A stretch of DNA of 64,000 nt from Beroe forskalii (taxonomy: Eukaryota > Ctenophora > Nuda > Beroida > Beroidae): NCBI GenBank assembly GCA_011033025.1, contig WFMF01000185.1, forward strand, positions 1 to 64,000, in the 5' to 3' direction. A model generated the notes under the pieces. The model searched no databases, was not told the DNA's origin, and saw only the letters and a program-made list of their open reading frames with translations. Positions 45,590 to 57,959 of this stretch are shown here, piece by piece. The translations under genes were made by a program, and so were the position numbers. How positions within the stretch are numbered: the stretch's first letter is position 1; every line of letters starts with the position of its first letter.

Positions 45590-47560
45590 GTAGTTGTTCC
45601 ATTAGTAGTCCTAAGCACAAAGCGTAATCGACTGAACAATCCTTGGATAACAAATGGTCTGATTAAATCAATAAATCGCAAGAACTTCCTATATGAGAAA
45701 TGGAAACGAAGTAAGAATAAGAAAAACAAGTATGGTAATCAAGAAATGTATGAAAGGTACAAGAAGTACAGAAAACACCTGACTAGTCTCATAAAAGAAG
45801 CAAAAAATAAATTCTATTCTGATAAGTTTGACCTCTGTAAAGGAAACAGTAAAAAACTTGGGATTTGATAAATGAGTTAAGAGGTAAATGTAGAAATAAG
45901 TCTAAATCTTTTTTTCATTATAAATGGTGACCTTATCAAAGAAAGACGTGTTATAGCTAACGAATTTAATAAATATTTCACATCAGTTGCCTCAATTCTT
46001 AATGAAAAAGCCTCAGTTAGAATGCATAATGATATTCCTATAGACCCTCTACCTGATTTTGCAAAATTCATGGGCAAAAAGAATTAGTGACTCTATGTTC
46101 CTTGAACCTTGTTCTGAAGAAGAATTGATCAAAATTATAAGCAACCTTGAAAGTAACAAAGCCAGTGATATTCCTCCAAGAGTTCTTAAGAACTGTTCTA
46201 GAATCTTAGCACCATACCTGAGTAAATATTTTAACTGCTTTATTGATTCAGGAATCTTTCCTGACTGTCTTAAAATTGGCAGGTAACTCCAATCTTTAAG
46301 AAAAGGTAATCCACAATTACTTCAAAACTATAGACCAGTTTCAACCTTGCCATGTTTTGGAAAATTGTTTGAAAAGGTTATATACACACGTTTATACAAC
46401 TTTTGTGTTTCAAAGAATATATTGTATGAAAATCAATATGGTTTCAGAAGCTACCACTCAACATCTAATGCAATAAACTATTCTGTTGATAAAATTATAT
46501 GTAATGTAGAAAATAAAAAAATCATGTCTTAGGAATATTTATTGACCTAAGTAAAGCATTTGATACAATTAGTCATGATAAGCTAATGTACAAACTTGAG
46601 CATTATGGTATCCGAGGTAAACCAAATGATCTATTAAAGAGTTATATATCGAATAGGCAACAGCTAACTCAATTCAATGGGCATAAGTCAAGTTTGGGCA
46701 CTGTTCGGTTTGGGGTACCACAGGGCTCTGTCTTGGGACCACTCCTTTTCCTCATATATATCAATGACATAACAAACAGTTCGAAACTTGGCCATTTTGT
46801 AATGTTTGCTGATGACACAAATATATTTGTTTCTGGTAGCACTGAAAATGAAGCATATAATAAAGCAAACAGCTTGCTAAGATCACTTAATTGCTATATG
46901 CTTAGCAATCAACTGCACATAAACAATGACAAATGTGTTTACATGCATTTCAGGCCCCAGCTAAATAATTCAGAAAGATTGAACTGTGCACGTGCTCGGA
47001 TTGTAGGTAGTGAACGTCAAATCTTCCTGAATGAGCATATTAAAATTAGAAAAGTTAATGCAGCAAGATTCCTTGGGATTATAATTGATGACAATCTACG
47101 ATGGGATATGCATCTGGAGCATCTTGAACAAAAACTTAACAGTGCCATAATAACAATCAAGAGAATTAAGAAGTTTATACCCAAGGAACATTACATCAAA
47201 CTTTACCACAGCTTATTTGCATCTCACCTTTCTTATGGTATTTCATGTTGGGGATCCTCTTGCAAAGCAAAGCTTGAAAAAATATTCTGTATCCAAAAAC
47301 GGTGCATTCGTCTTCTTTTTGGCAAAGAGCTTAATTTTGACCATGCAGAATTTTACAAGACATGTGCCCGAGTCAGATCCATTGATGAGCATGTGGCTCC
47401 CAAAATTTTGAACTTGAACATACCAAACCACTGTTTAATGAGCACAAACTTTTGACTGTCCATAATTTGAATAAGATGTTTTTATTGAATGAGCTTTACA
47501 AAATTCAAAATTTCGATATCCTATCCCATTGTCTAATTTTTCTTCACAAAAACACCTGAC
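45590..47560 (+). pseudogene. CR1/Jockey-type LINE, frameshifted and 5'-truncated
   Basis: Homology starts in the linker after the endonuclease (PWITNGLIKSINRKN near 45640), runs through the reverse transcriptase in several frames, and ends with LLTVHNLNKMFLLNELYK near 47455-47510. The longest intact piece (46586-47455, 289 residues) carries GVPQGSVLGPLLFLIYIND (43-61) and the catalytic FADD (74-77). Frameshifts or stops occur near 45860, 46050, 46285, 46530 and 47455. No endonuclease domain or first open reading frame was seen, so this is a truncated dead copy in the intergenic space. Confidence 0.88.
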
Positions 47561-48940
47561 TCAGCTAGAATGGGTAGGAAGAACAGCTATATCCTACCCC
47601 ATTATCATCTCAATATTTCAAAGCCAATTTCTATTCTAGCATTTCTGTCTGGAACCAAATTAATTATTGCTATTTCTCTAACCTGTATAAATAATTGTGT
47701 GACCACTGATAATACATTTCTAAGTGACTTCTCTCTGTCCCATTCAGGAGCAAAGAGGAAATTCAAACATTTTCTGTTGAACATGCAACAGCTTGGACAC
47801 CATTTATTATGGGAAAAACAAAATAGTATGCTATTATGTCCAAACCTCTAGCCATTGAAGGCTACCAATTATTCCAATTATTCCAATTTACTTCATATCT
47901 TACCAATTTAATCCCCAGCTACCTACAATGCAGTTATTTATAATCAATGACTGATAATTTGTTTTATTTTTATGTTTAAATTATGCAGTTATTTATAATT
48001 ACATAATTATTACATAATTATTTAGGTACAATGCAGTTATTTATAGTCAATGGCTGATAATTTGTTTTATTTTGTTACTTATTTTGTTATTTATGTTACT
48101 TAAATATGAAACTTGGGTGAATCTGTTGTTATTAATCAATTCTCATATTGTTACATTTTCTATTATATGACTTATAATCCACAATTTGGTTGGACCAATG
48201 GTGATTCTCAAGTCTATGACAGGTATTTCCTTCAGCAGCAACCCAACTTAATTTCTGACTGTAACTGAAAATTTCTATGGAAGGAGTTCTATCCTGTTGA
48301 TTCACCCCAGTTTGCATTATGGGTTATTTATTTATTTCTTTATTTACAGTTTATTTTATTGTATTTGTATATATTGGAAAATTTTAAATGTGTTTTTAGA
48401 AAATTTCCATAGTTATAGTAACTATGCTACCAAAGTATTCCTTTGCTAGTTTTTAACCTTAATTATTTTCAGCACATTATTTTATATTTTATTTTGTTTG
48501 ATTTGCTACATCATATGAATTAGCTAGTAGCTAGTAGTACTGTAGTAGTCTTAGTAATAGTTTTAAAAATAAATCATTCTATTGGTTTTAATAAATTCAT
48601 GCCAACGCATGGTCAAGTCTGCTGTAAAATATAAATAACATTGTTTCATTAAAAAAAATAACATTGTTTCATTATTCGTCAAATCTAGGAAAAATTCGGC
48701 ACTAGTTACAAATACATAAAAATCCAAATGTTTGATCTTAAATCACAACAGATAAATCTACGTTTTCTAAAGTGGCAAAATAATAGCAAAGGAACACATC
48801 GAAAATTAGTATCCATTAGTTTCCACTAGTATACATGGTAACCAGCTGGATACTGGGTGGATACTGCGTGGATACTAAATTTCAGATTTTAGTATCCCGA
48901 TTTTGAGACATTATCTCAAAACTGAGAAAAAATTATCCCA
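47561..48940. other. AT-rich intergenic sequence
   Basis: Contains A/T-rich low-complexity sequence and a local repeat of TGCAGTTATTTATAATCAAT (about 47930-48050). It may include the LINE 3' untranslated region. No exon was recognised. Confidence 0.4.
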
Positions 48941-48949
48941 GTGTTTTGA

Positions 48950-49725
48950 TCAATTCCTTTGCCAGGCGTTGCCTGGCCCCGGCCCCTGCGCGCGAAGCGC
49001 GCGCGCCCGACTCGCAGACTGCAGAGTCGGGGGACAGACAACGTCTGGCAAAAAAACGTTGTGTGCGCGGCGGAGGGTAGGGTAACATCCTACAATTTTG
49101 AAATTAGGCAATAAGCTTCACCTAACCAGGTGCTTACGCGCGCGCGGCCTACGGTGGCGCACACGTTCCTAAGACCCAGACACAGCAGAACATCAGCTGT
49201 TTAGTTGTTTAATGTTTAGAATTAAAAAAGGTTAACGAAAGTAATAATTATAATAAATGCAAGTTAATTACCGCTATTCCTAAGCCTGTTCCTAAGCCCG
49301 CATAGGTGTGCGTACGCGCGCGCTTCTGAGGAAGCGCGCCGCGCAACGCAGACAGGGATATACGTTGTACGTGTTTAGCAACTAAGCCTGCTTAGGTGTG
49401 TGTTCAAGCGCCGCGCGCTTCCCTACGGGGAAGTATATACGTGTTTAGTAAGTGTAAACTAAGAAAATTGAAGAATAGTAAATACTTATTTAATAATTGC
49501 CAGGCGTTGCCTGGCCCCCTTGCGCGCGCCCCGACTCGCAGACAATTAAATAAGACTAAAACTTCCAAAAAATAAAGTAGCAAGGAAAAATTAGTAAAGT
49601 TTGATTGAAAAAATAATTTAAAAACTTTTTAATACCTCGTGTTTGATGTGATTGATCATTTTAATTCACCAACGGAACTTGGTTACGCGCACGAGTGGCG
49701 GCGCGGCAAGCGCTAAAACCAGGCC
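48950..49725. repeat. GC-rich palindromic patches
   Basis: Short CpG-rich palindromes stand out in AT-rich DNA: GCCAGGCGTTGCCTGGCCCC at 48960 and 49499, CGCGCGAAGCGCGCGCG near 48990 and CGAAGCGCG-like motifs to 49430. The stretch 49290-49380 resembles 13270-13355 in opposite orientation, linking it to the end of the large complex. These patches probably are fragments of several element ends. Confidence 0.55.
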
Positions 49726-49739
49726 CTATTTCTGAACAA

Positions 49740-50860
49740 TATTATCGTTTGACCGCACAGTTTGGTCCTCGACCAAAATCTCGATTTTTGGTCCGAGGAC
49801 CAAAAATTTTTGGGGCCTAACTCAAAATTTCGATCAATAACATAAGCGAAATTAAGTTTCAAAGCGATTCTGAAAATTTGCAAAAATATTAAAAATGGCG
49901 GAGGAGAAGAAAAATGTAAAGTCGATTTTCAAACCGCAAACCGAGAAAATGGCGATTTTGTGTTTTTTAGAGGTTTTTTGGACCTCAAATGGCCATTTTA
50001 GTAGTAATCAAACTTATACTTGCAGAGAATACATAAACCAATGCTATCTATCGAATAAAGTTGGTTTCATTCAAAAATATTGATATTTGGGCAAGTTATG
50101 GGCCAAAATAAGCTTGTTGATGCGTATGCCCATATATGGGCATAGCGCGTTTTTCGGCCATAACTCATTTTTTGAGATATCGACTTCAAATTTTTATGGT
50201 AACTCAGGGGACCATTATCTATCGATTGCACACCTCAGATCTCGTCCAAGTCGCTTTTGAAAAAAATGTGCCCATTTTAGGCCCATATTTGGGCATGGCA
50301 CCACGGCGGCGCCAGTGGGTCTGGGGGTACCAAACCCGGCCAAAAAGTTGGCCCACGTGGTTTACCTTTTGGGTCAACCATTATCTCAGAAACGTGTTTT
50401 CCAAAAAATTTGGGTTGAACCCCCCCCCCTTAAAGATGAGTAGATATATGGATCCATGCCTGGGAATTAAAACATATCTTTCCTCGAACCAAAGGGTTCT
50501 CGAAATTTCTAACCCTGTTTTTTTAAGCTTTTTGGCCTTAGGATGCCTTTTTGTAAACAGTAAGGTGCTCGGAGAGGAAGTTCCAGGCGGTAAAGCCTCG
50601 AAGGGAAGGTGTGAAATGAAAATTAAGCATTGATATCGATTCAGACAAGGAATCAGAAATTACAAATTTTTTTTGGTTATTTTGCCAAATTTTTGGCACA
50701 CCCAAAAAAAAGGAAGCTTTGCCAAAGTTTGCCTTACCCACCCCCACCCTTGCAGCACTGAGTCCAAGTTTTAAAGTTAATTACGAAGAAGTTTATCAAA
50801 TTTGATAATAGATATATAATATTATATATTATTGAGTTTCCTCAAAATTTCACTGATAAC
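49740..50860. other. Intron or intergenic sequence with TTTTGGGC-rich words
   Basis: A 165-codon open stretch at 50136-50633 has no recognisable motif and lies in repeat-like sequence with CCCATATTTGGGCAT words. No exon is called. If the coiled-coil gene continues, this could be its next intron. Confidence 0.35.
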
Positions 50861-50864
50861 CCAC

Positions 50865-53800
50865 CTCATGCAACTCCTCCTTATTTGCCGCATCGTGTTG
50901 GGACTCCAGCTGAGACTCCTGCAGTTTTGAGAGAACATCTTGGGTCTTGGTCAGCTCCTCCTGTAAAGACGTGCGTCAGTAACAGGTTATTACTTTTTAT
51001 TACTCATAACAACATGCAACAAGTTATTGCTCAATCAGGTCTACATTTTATTAGTTCATTGCTAAATCAGGCATACACTTTATACAGATTATTGCTCAAT
51101 ACGGCATACAGGCATAAAGTGTATGCTTTTGGACCTTGAACAATAACTTGTGGACCTGATTGAGCAATAACCTGTAGACCTGATCTAGCAATAACCTGTT
51201 GACCGTATTGAGCAATAACCTGTAGACCGTATTGAGCACAACCTGTAGACCGTATTGAGCAATAATTGAACAATAACCTGATTGAGCAATAACCTGATTG
51301 AGCACAACCTGTAGACCTGATTGAGCAATAACCTGATTTGAGCACAACCCTGGACCGTATTGAGCAATAACCTGATTGAGCACCGATTGAGCAACCTGAT
51401 TGAGCAACAACCTGATTGAGCAATATTGACCTAACCTGATTGAGCAATAACCTGATTGAGCAATAACTCAATAACTTGCATACCTTATTGAGCAATAACC
51501 TGATTGAGCAATAACCTGATTGAGCAATAACCTGATTGAGCAATAACCTGTAGACCTGATCTAGCAATAACCTGTAGACCGTATTGAGCAATAACCTGTA
51601 GACCGTATTGAGGTTCAATAACCTGATTGGAGCAATAACTCAATAACTTGTGGACCTTATTGAGCAATGACCTGATTGAGCAATAACCTGATTGAGCAAG
51701 TTGAGCAACAACTCAATAACCTGCATACCTTATTGAGCACAACCTGGGGTTTTTTATTGAGCGATAACCTGATTGAGCAATAACTCAATAACCTGCATAC
51801 CTTAGTGAGCAATAACCTGTGGACCTGATTGAGCAATAACCTGATTGAGCAATAACTCAATAACCTGCATACCTTATTGAGCAATAACCTGATTGAGCAA
51901 TAACCTGTAGACCGTATTGAGCAATAACCTGTAGACCGTATTGAGCAATAACCTGATTGAACAATAACTACCGAGCAATAACCTGATTGAGCAATAACCT
52001 GTAGACCTGATTGAGCAATAACCTGTAGACCGTATTGAGCAATAACCTGATTGAGCAATAACCTGTAGACCGTGAGCAACAACCTGATTGAGCAATAACC
52101 CCCGAGCAATTGAGCAACAACCTGATTGAACAATAACCTGTAGAGACTGATTGAGACAATTACCTCTGATCACGTTGGCAATAACCTACAGGTATTGCTA
52201 AATCAGGTCTACAGGTTATTGATAAATCAGGGGGGACTGTAGCCCAAAAACCAAAAAAAAGCCCAAGATCCTAAAATTAGGGTAAGGCAAGTTGGTTTTT
52301 TTGTTGTTTTAAATTTTTGATTTTTTGGGGTTTTTTGTTGTTTTTTGGGTTGGATTTTTAAAACTTTTTGGACATATCACACCAATGTGTTATTTGAGTT
52401 ACTTACATGTTCTTATTGATACTCAATGGTTTCCAATCATTACAGATGGCTTAAATCACTATTTTAAGGACTTTATTGGCATTTTAAGAGCCCTAGGCGC
52501 TTTTTGGATAAGGTACAACAGAAAATCATAGATATCCCTATATTACATCCCCCCACAGATATCCATCAACACATCCCCCTCATTATATCCCCATTACACA
52601 ATTATACCTCCAGACATACATCCCCGACATTGCAATATTACATCCCCCGACATTATATCCCCGACACCTGACCCCGTAATTAGTAAATGGCTTGAACACG
52701 TCTTCCCTGATGACACGGAACATCTTGGGACGTTCTGCTGCGTCTGGAGTGTCCTGATTCCACGGGTGGTGGTAGGATAGCAAGGATTTGAAGGAGTGAT
52801 GAGAGGACTACAGAGCGTTGGTGGTGCGGGCAGATCCAGCCGAAGCTCTATTACGGACGTTCCACATGTGGAGAGTGAAGATCGGGGGAGTCATCGCGCT
52901 CCAGCAGGAAGTCCGAGCTCCAGTGAGCTCATCTGCCAGGAAGATGATGGAGAGGGAAGGAAGCCGCAACATCCGCAACAGGAAGGCAAGAGCCGCCAGC
53001 TTTTCACTCGGTGCACTTAACAATAGATGTCCGGTACTCGTTACTGATAGGGTTCATGGTGCTTGACACTACGTTATCAGCTCAGTCGATAGTGCGACAC
53101 CTGAACCCCCATTCAACTGTCGCACTTGAACACCTTGGTTAAGCCGGGGATCAGCTCGTTTGATTTATATTTATTCATCAGGCATGTAATGGTTTGACCC
53201 CTGCTTTCCTCTACTGATTTACAGTACACTGTAGTAGGGGGTGTTATGTCGGGGGATGTAATGTCGGGGATATAATGTCGGGGCTATAATGTCGGGGATG
53301 TAATGTCGGGGATATAATGTCGGGGATGTAATGTCGGGGGGTAATGTCGGGGTATAATGTCGGGGATGTAATGTCGGGGTATAATGTCAGGGGGTGTTAT
53401 GTCATAATGGGGGGGTGTTATGTCGGGGATGTAATGTCGGGGATATAATGTCGGGGGATGTAATGTCGGGGGATGTAATGTCGGGGATGTAATGTCGGGG
53501 ATATAATGTCGGGGGATGTAATGTCGGGGGTATAATGTCGGGGGATGTAATGTCGGGGATGTAATGTCGGGGATGTAATGTCGGGGGTATAATGTCGGGG
53601 ATGTAATGTCGGGGGTGTAATGTCGGGGGTATAATGTCGGGGATGTAATGTCGGGGGATGTAATGTCGGGGATGTAATGTCGGGGGATGTAATGTCGGGG
53701 GTAAGGATGTAATGTCGGGGATGTAATGTCGGGGGTATAATGTCGGGGATGTAATGTCGGGGGTATAATGTCGGGGCTATAATGTCGGGGATGTAATGTC

Positions 53801-56800
53801 GGGGGATGTAATGTCGGGGGGTATAATGTCGGGGGATGTAATGTCGGGGATATAATGTCGGGGGATGTAATGTCGGGGGATGTAATGTCGGGGGATGTAA
53901 TGTCGAATATAATGTCGGGGGATGTAATGTCGGCCTGGGTGTAATGTCGGGGGATGTAATGTCGGGGATGTAATGTCGGGGGTGTAATGTCGGGGGATGT
54001 AATGTCGGGGATGTAATGTCGGGGATGTAATGTCGGGGGATGTAATGTCGGGGGATGTAATGTCGGGGGTATAATGTCGGGGGATGTAATGTCGGGGGAT
54101 ATAATGTCGGGGGATGTAATGTCGGGGGATGTAATGTCGGGGATGTAATGTCGGGGGGATGTAATGTCGGGGATATAATGTCGGGGCTATAATGTCGGGG
54201 GATGTAATGTCGGGGATGTAATGTCGGGGGTGTAATGTCGGGGGATGTAATGTCGGGGTGTAATGTCGGGGGATGTAATGTCGGGGATATAATGTCGGGG
54301 CTATAATGTCGGGGGTATAATGTCGGGGGATGTAATGTCGGGGGATGTAATGTCGGGGATGTAATGTCGGGGATGTAATGTCGGGGGTATAATGTCGGGG
54401 CTATAATGTCGGGGATGTAATGTCGGGGATGTAATGTCGGGGGATGTAATGTCGGGGATGTAATGTCGGGGATGTAATGTCGGGGATGTAATGTCGGGGA
54501 TGTAATGTCGGGGTTGTAATGTCGGGGGGTATATAATGTCGGGGGATGTAATGTCGGGGGTGTAATGTCGGGGATATAATGTCGGGGCTATAATGTCGGG
54601 GGTATAATGTCGGGGGATGTAATGTCGGGGATGTAATGTCGGGGGTTGGGGGGTATAATGTCGGGGATGTAATGTCGGGGGATGTAATGTCGGGGGATGT
54701 AATGTCGGGGGATGTAATGTCGGGGGATGTAATGTCGGGGATGTAATGTCGGGGGGATGTAATGTCGGGGGATGTAATGTCGGGGGATGTAATGTCGGGG
54801 GATGTAATGTCAGGGGATGTAATGTCGGGGGATGTAATGTCGGGGGATGTAATGTCGGGGATGTAATGTCGGGGGTGTAATGTCGGGGGATGTAATGTCG
54901 GGGGTGTTATGTCGGGGGATGTAATGTCGGGGGGGTAATGTCGGGGGATGTAATGTCGGGGATATAATGTCGGGGCTATAATGTCGGGGGATGTAATGTC
55001 GGGGCTATAATGTCGGGGGATGTAATGTCGGGGGATGTAATGTCGGGGGGATGTAATGTCGGGGGGTGTAATGTCGGGGGGTGTTATGTCGGGGGATGTA
55101 ATGTCGGGGGATGTAATGTCGGGGATGTAATGTCGGGGGATGTAATGTCGGGGGTATAATGTCGGGGGATGTAATGTCGGGGATGTAATGTCGGGGGGTA
55201 TAATGTCGGGGGGTGTAATGTCGGGGGGTGTTATGTCGGGGGGTGTTATGTCGGGGGGTGTTATGTCGGGGGATGTAATGTCGGGGCTATGATGTCGGGG
55301 ATGTAGTGTCGGGGATATAATGTCGGGGCTATAATGTCGGGGATGTAATGTCGGGGGTATAATGTCGGGGGATGTAATGTCGGGGATGTAATGTCGGGGG
55401 TATAATGTCGTTGGATGTAATGTCGGGGGATGTAATGTCGGGGGATGTTATGTCGGGTGAGGTAATGTCGGGGATGAAATGTCGGGAGATGTAATGTCGG
55501 GGGATGTAATGTCGGGGGGTATGATTTTATAGTGTCGGGGAATATAATGTCGGGGGATGTAATGTCGGGGGATGTAATGTCGGGGATGTGATGTCAGGGG
55601 GATGTAATGTCGGAGGATGTAATGTCGGGGATGTAATGTCGGGGGATGTAATGTAGGGGGTGTTATGTCGGGGGGTGTAATGTCGGGGGATGTACTGTCG
55701 GGGATGTTATGTCGGGGGATGTAATGTCGGGGGATGTCATGTCGGGGGTGTTATGTCGGGGAATATAATGTCGGGGATGTGATGTCAGGGGGATGTAATG
55801 TCGGAGGATGTAATGTCGGGGGATGTAATGTCGGAGGATGTAATGTCGGGGATATAATGTCGGGGGATGTGATGTCAGGGGGATATAATGTCGGGGGATG
55901 TAATGTCGGGGGGTATAATGTCGGGGGATGTAATGTCGGGGATGTAATGTCGGGGGATGTAATGTCGGGGGATGTAATGTCGGGGGATGTAATGTAGGGG
56001 GATGTAATGTCGGGGGATGTAATGTCTGGGGATGTAATGTAGGGGGATGTAATGTCGGGGGGTCAAGTGTACCTTTACCAAAAAATAAAACCCTACCCCA
56101 AGATCCGAAAATTAGGGTAGGGCTCGGTTTTTTTAGGGCTACAATTCCCCCATCAGGTCTACAAGTTATTGCTCAATTAGGTCCACAAGTAATTGCTCGA
56201 TAAGGTCCACAGGTAATTGAGTTATTGCTCAATCAAGTCTACAGTCACTGCTGAAGTAACAATATGGTGCATATGGTGACATATTATGCACGTTATTGCT
56301 CAATCAGGTCTACAGGTTATCAGCTTTTGTAAAGTGCCTGTTTTCAGTTTTCTAAGCACAAACAAATGGTATCGAAAGCACAGGAAAGATATTTAATTGA
56401 GAATTTGGATTATATGGCTCCTTCAAAGCTTTGCTCAGGATTCAGGTTTGACAAGGAAGACGTTTTGAAAGTTTGGATAATGTTTAGACTTGAAAAACTG
56501 TGGATAAGAAACTATGGATTTATACTTTTATACAACAGAAACTAATAGTCAATAGAACAGGTTGATACCTGATATTTCCTAACTTCAGCAAGAGAAGCGT
56601 CTCTTTCCTTTATCAGACTGTCTAGCTCCTAAAAGAGAATTAACTTATATAGCTTCTTTCTACTCTTCTATATTTATTGAAAGTTTGGTGAATACTAGGA
56701 ATTATCCGAAGTTCAGAAAGGAGAACAGTTTTAAAGTAAAGGCAACCACAGTCCTAAATTCCTATAAAGATGGATCTACCAACAAATAAACCCTACCACA

Positions 56801-56919
56801 GTATCGGCGGCTTCTTGCTGAGAACACTGGAGCTGTTCTTCTGTTTTGGAGAGCTGCTCCTTGTATTGCTTAGCGTCAGCAATAGCATCATCCCTTTCCT
56901 TGATGGCAACGTCAAGTTT
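50865..56919 (-). CDS. Coiled-coil protein, three internal exons
   Basis: Three minus-strand exons are seen: 56919-56797 (41 codons), 56628-56569 (20 codons) and 50960-50865 (32 codons). Each has AG acceptor and GT donor (donors gtaggg, gtatca, gtgggt) and all introns are phase 0, so they join in frame. The product is almost entirely charged heptad sequence, for example LDVAIKERDDAIADAKQYKE, LDSLIKERDASLAEV and EELTKTQDVLSKLQE. The motif LDxxIKERDxxxA occurs in exons 1 and 2, and a KT-containing stretch follows it in both cases, so the protein is built of repeats of about 40-50 residues. Long coiled coils act as tethers or scaffolds (golgins, kinetochore or cilia proteins); nothing here decides which. 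Further exons must exist on both sides but were not found. The 5.6-kb second intron holds two minisatellites and a MULE-like element. Confidence 0.72.
51010..52225. repeat. Minisatellite of ATTGAGCAATAACCTG units
   Basis: Units of about 16 bp (ATTGAGCAATAACCTG), some with an added TAGACCGT or TAGACCTG, run mostly in one orientation from about 51130. Short inverted stretches lie at 51018-51110 and 52195-52225. The array resumes at 56152-56320, having been split by the inserted element at 52231. It lies in an intron of the coiled-coil gene and its open frames are not coding. Confidence 0.88.
52640..53023 (-). pseudogene. MULE-type transposase C-terminal remnant
   Basis: On the minus strand the frame reads TLHMWNVRNRASAGSARTTN, then AL, a stop codon, and after two serines HHSFKSLLSYHHP. 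This resembles the WNV...RTNNxxEGxHxxF block near the end of MULE transposases linked to FLYWCH zinc fingers in animals. An in-frame stop and loss of the expected EG show that it is inactive. No catalytic core was seen. Confidence 0.5.
53228..56070. repeat. Long minisatellite of GGGGATGTAATGTC units
   Basis: About 2.84 kb of 14-17 bp units of type GGGGGATGTAATGTC, mixed with GGGGATATAATGTC and GGGGCTATAATGTC variants; the length implies roughly 180 units. A short inverted stretch of the same unit lies at 52540-52680. The regular G runs might allow G-quadruplexes. Open frames within it are artefacts. Confidence 0.92.
56321..56568. other. Intron sequence next to the second coiled-coil exon
   Basis: Non-repetitive AT-rich sequence with no further exon seen. 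The donor of exon 56628-56569 begins this intron. Confidence 0.45.
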
Positions 56920-57109
56920 CTGAAATTATGGTCAATATAAGATTATAGATAGTTCATGGCTTTGCAGGGCAATAATCATTACCCCTTCCAAGCTTGTTTT
57001 AGAGTTTTAGACACCATGTAAGTTTGATTATACCCCTTCCAAGCTTGTCTTAGCGACCGTGTAAGTTTGGTTATATGGTCTTCATTGAATGACAGTGCAA
57101 AAAAGGTTA

Positions 57110-57700
57110 AAATGATATTTGATTTTATAAAGGAGCACTCAAAATCTACTTAAGCGTTGAATCCGGACGAGGGTCGTCAGACCCGAGTGGGAAGAAATGC
57201 TGTTGTTTGGACGGAGAATAGTAGGCCCAAACTATTTCCGGTCGGGGTATAATCCGGTTCCATGATCTCAGCTGTGACCGTATACCTTCGATAATGAACT
57301 CGGCACGCCTCGTGCATTATCTAACTTACACAGTCTCGGCTGTCGCCCCGACCATGTAAGTTGCGGTATACGGTCACCACTTCGACATGTAACCGCTTAT
57401 TATACGGCTCCCACTGAATTACAGTGCAAAAAAGCTTTAAATGAAACTTGATTTCATAAAGGAGCACTCAAAAATCAACTTTTAAGCGTTGAATCCGGAC
57501 GAGGGTCGTCGGTTACAGCTGTTTCCGGTTGGAGTATAATCCGGTTCCATGATCTCAGCTGTGACCGTATACCTTCGATAATGAACTCCACATGCCTTGT
57601 CCATTATCCAACTTACAAAGTCTTGGCTGTCGTCTCGACCATGTGAGTTGCGGTATACGGTCACCACTTCGACATATAACAGCTTATTATCTTACTGTTT
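57110..57700. repeat. Tandem pair of hairpin-cluster elements
   Basis: Two copies (about 57110-57410 and 57420-57700) each contain an outer stem GACCGTATACC/GGTATACGGTC around two hairpins. In copy 1 these are 57290-57321 (loop ACTCGGCACGCCTCG) and 57323-57362 (AACTTAC/GTAAGTT). A further outer stem (57247-57259 with 57391-57405) surrounds them. The second copy has changed loops but kept stems. Leading sequence AAGGAGCACTCAAAA is shared with 37745 and 61540. Confidence 0.75.
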
Positions 57701-57714
57701 TTTTCACGTCACGC

Positions 57715-57958
57715 CCCATGGCAACGCGCGCGCAATGGGGGAAATTGCACGTGCAGATTAACTGCGCGCGCGTGATCATTTCGGGTTAATGCTGTTTTGG
57801 GTACGTTGTTCTGTAACTTTTGATTTGATTGGAGTTTTTTGATGCGGTAAAAAGCATTCAATCAATTTGAGTTGTGGGTTTGAAATAATTTGCGAACGAG
57901 GTGCTGCGTAGCAGCGCCGAGTGAGCTGTGTATTTGCAGGCCCAACGGGCCTGCTAGT
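57715..57958 (+). mobile_element. Possible Helitron 3' end
   Basis: The hairpin CAGGCCC-AAC-GGGCCTG (57939-57955) is followed directly by a CTAG-T sequence, the layout of a Helitron terminus (hairpin, then CTRR, insertion before T). CpG-rich DNA precedes it (57720-57775). No Rep/helicase or matching 5' end was seen, so it is at most a non-autonomous copy. Confidence 0.4.
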
Positions 57959-57959
57959 A

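Larger units (their letters stand above)
52231..56151. mobile_element. MULE-like element carrying a minisatellite
   Basis: The ends read GGGGGACTGTAGCCC and, reverse-complemented, GGGGGAATTGTAGCCC. ATCAG flanks both sides (52226-52230 and 56152-56156), and the surrounding minisatellite is continuous if the element is removed. Inside lie a transposase remnant (52640-53023) and 2.8 kb of a 15-16 bp repeat. The 5-bp duplication is shorter than the 8-9 bp usual for MULEs, so the class rests on the protein remnant. Confidence 0.75.

Noticed and set aside
50136..50633. 165-codon open stretch on the plus strand
   Set aside because: No recognisable domain, low-complexity surroundings and opposite strand to the coiled-coil gene; probably chance.
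51067..52173. Long open stretches rich in CSIRLLLNQV
   Set aside because: Translation of the ATTGAGCAATAACCTG minisatellite; no independent protein signal.
51010..56320. CRISPR-like appearance of short repeats
   Set aside because: Units abut without unique spacers, and the genome is eukaryotic; these are minisatellites.
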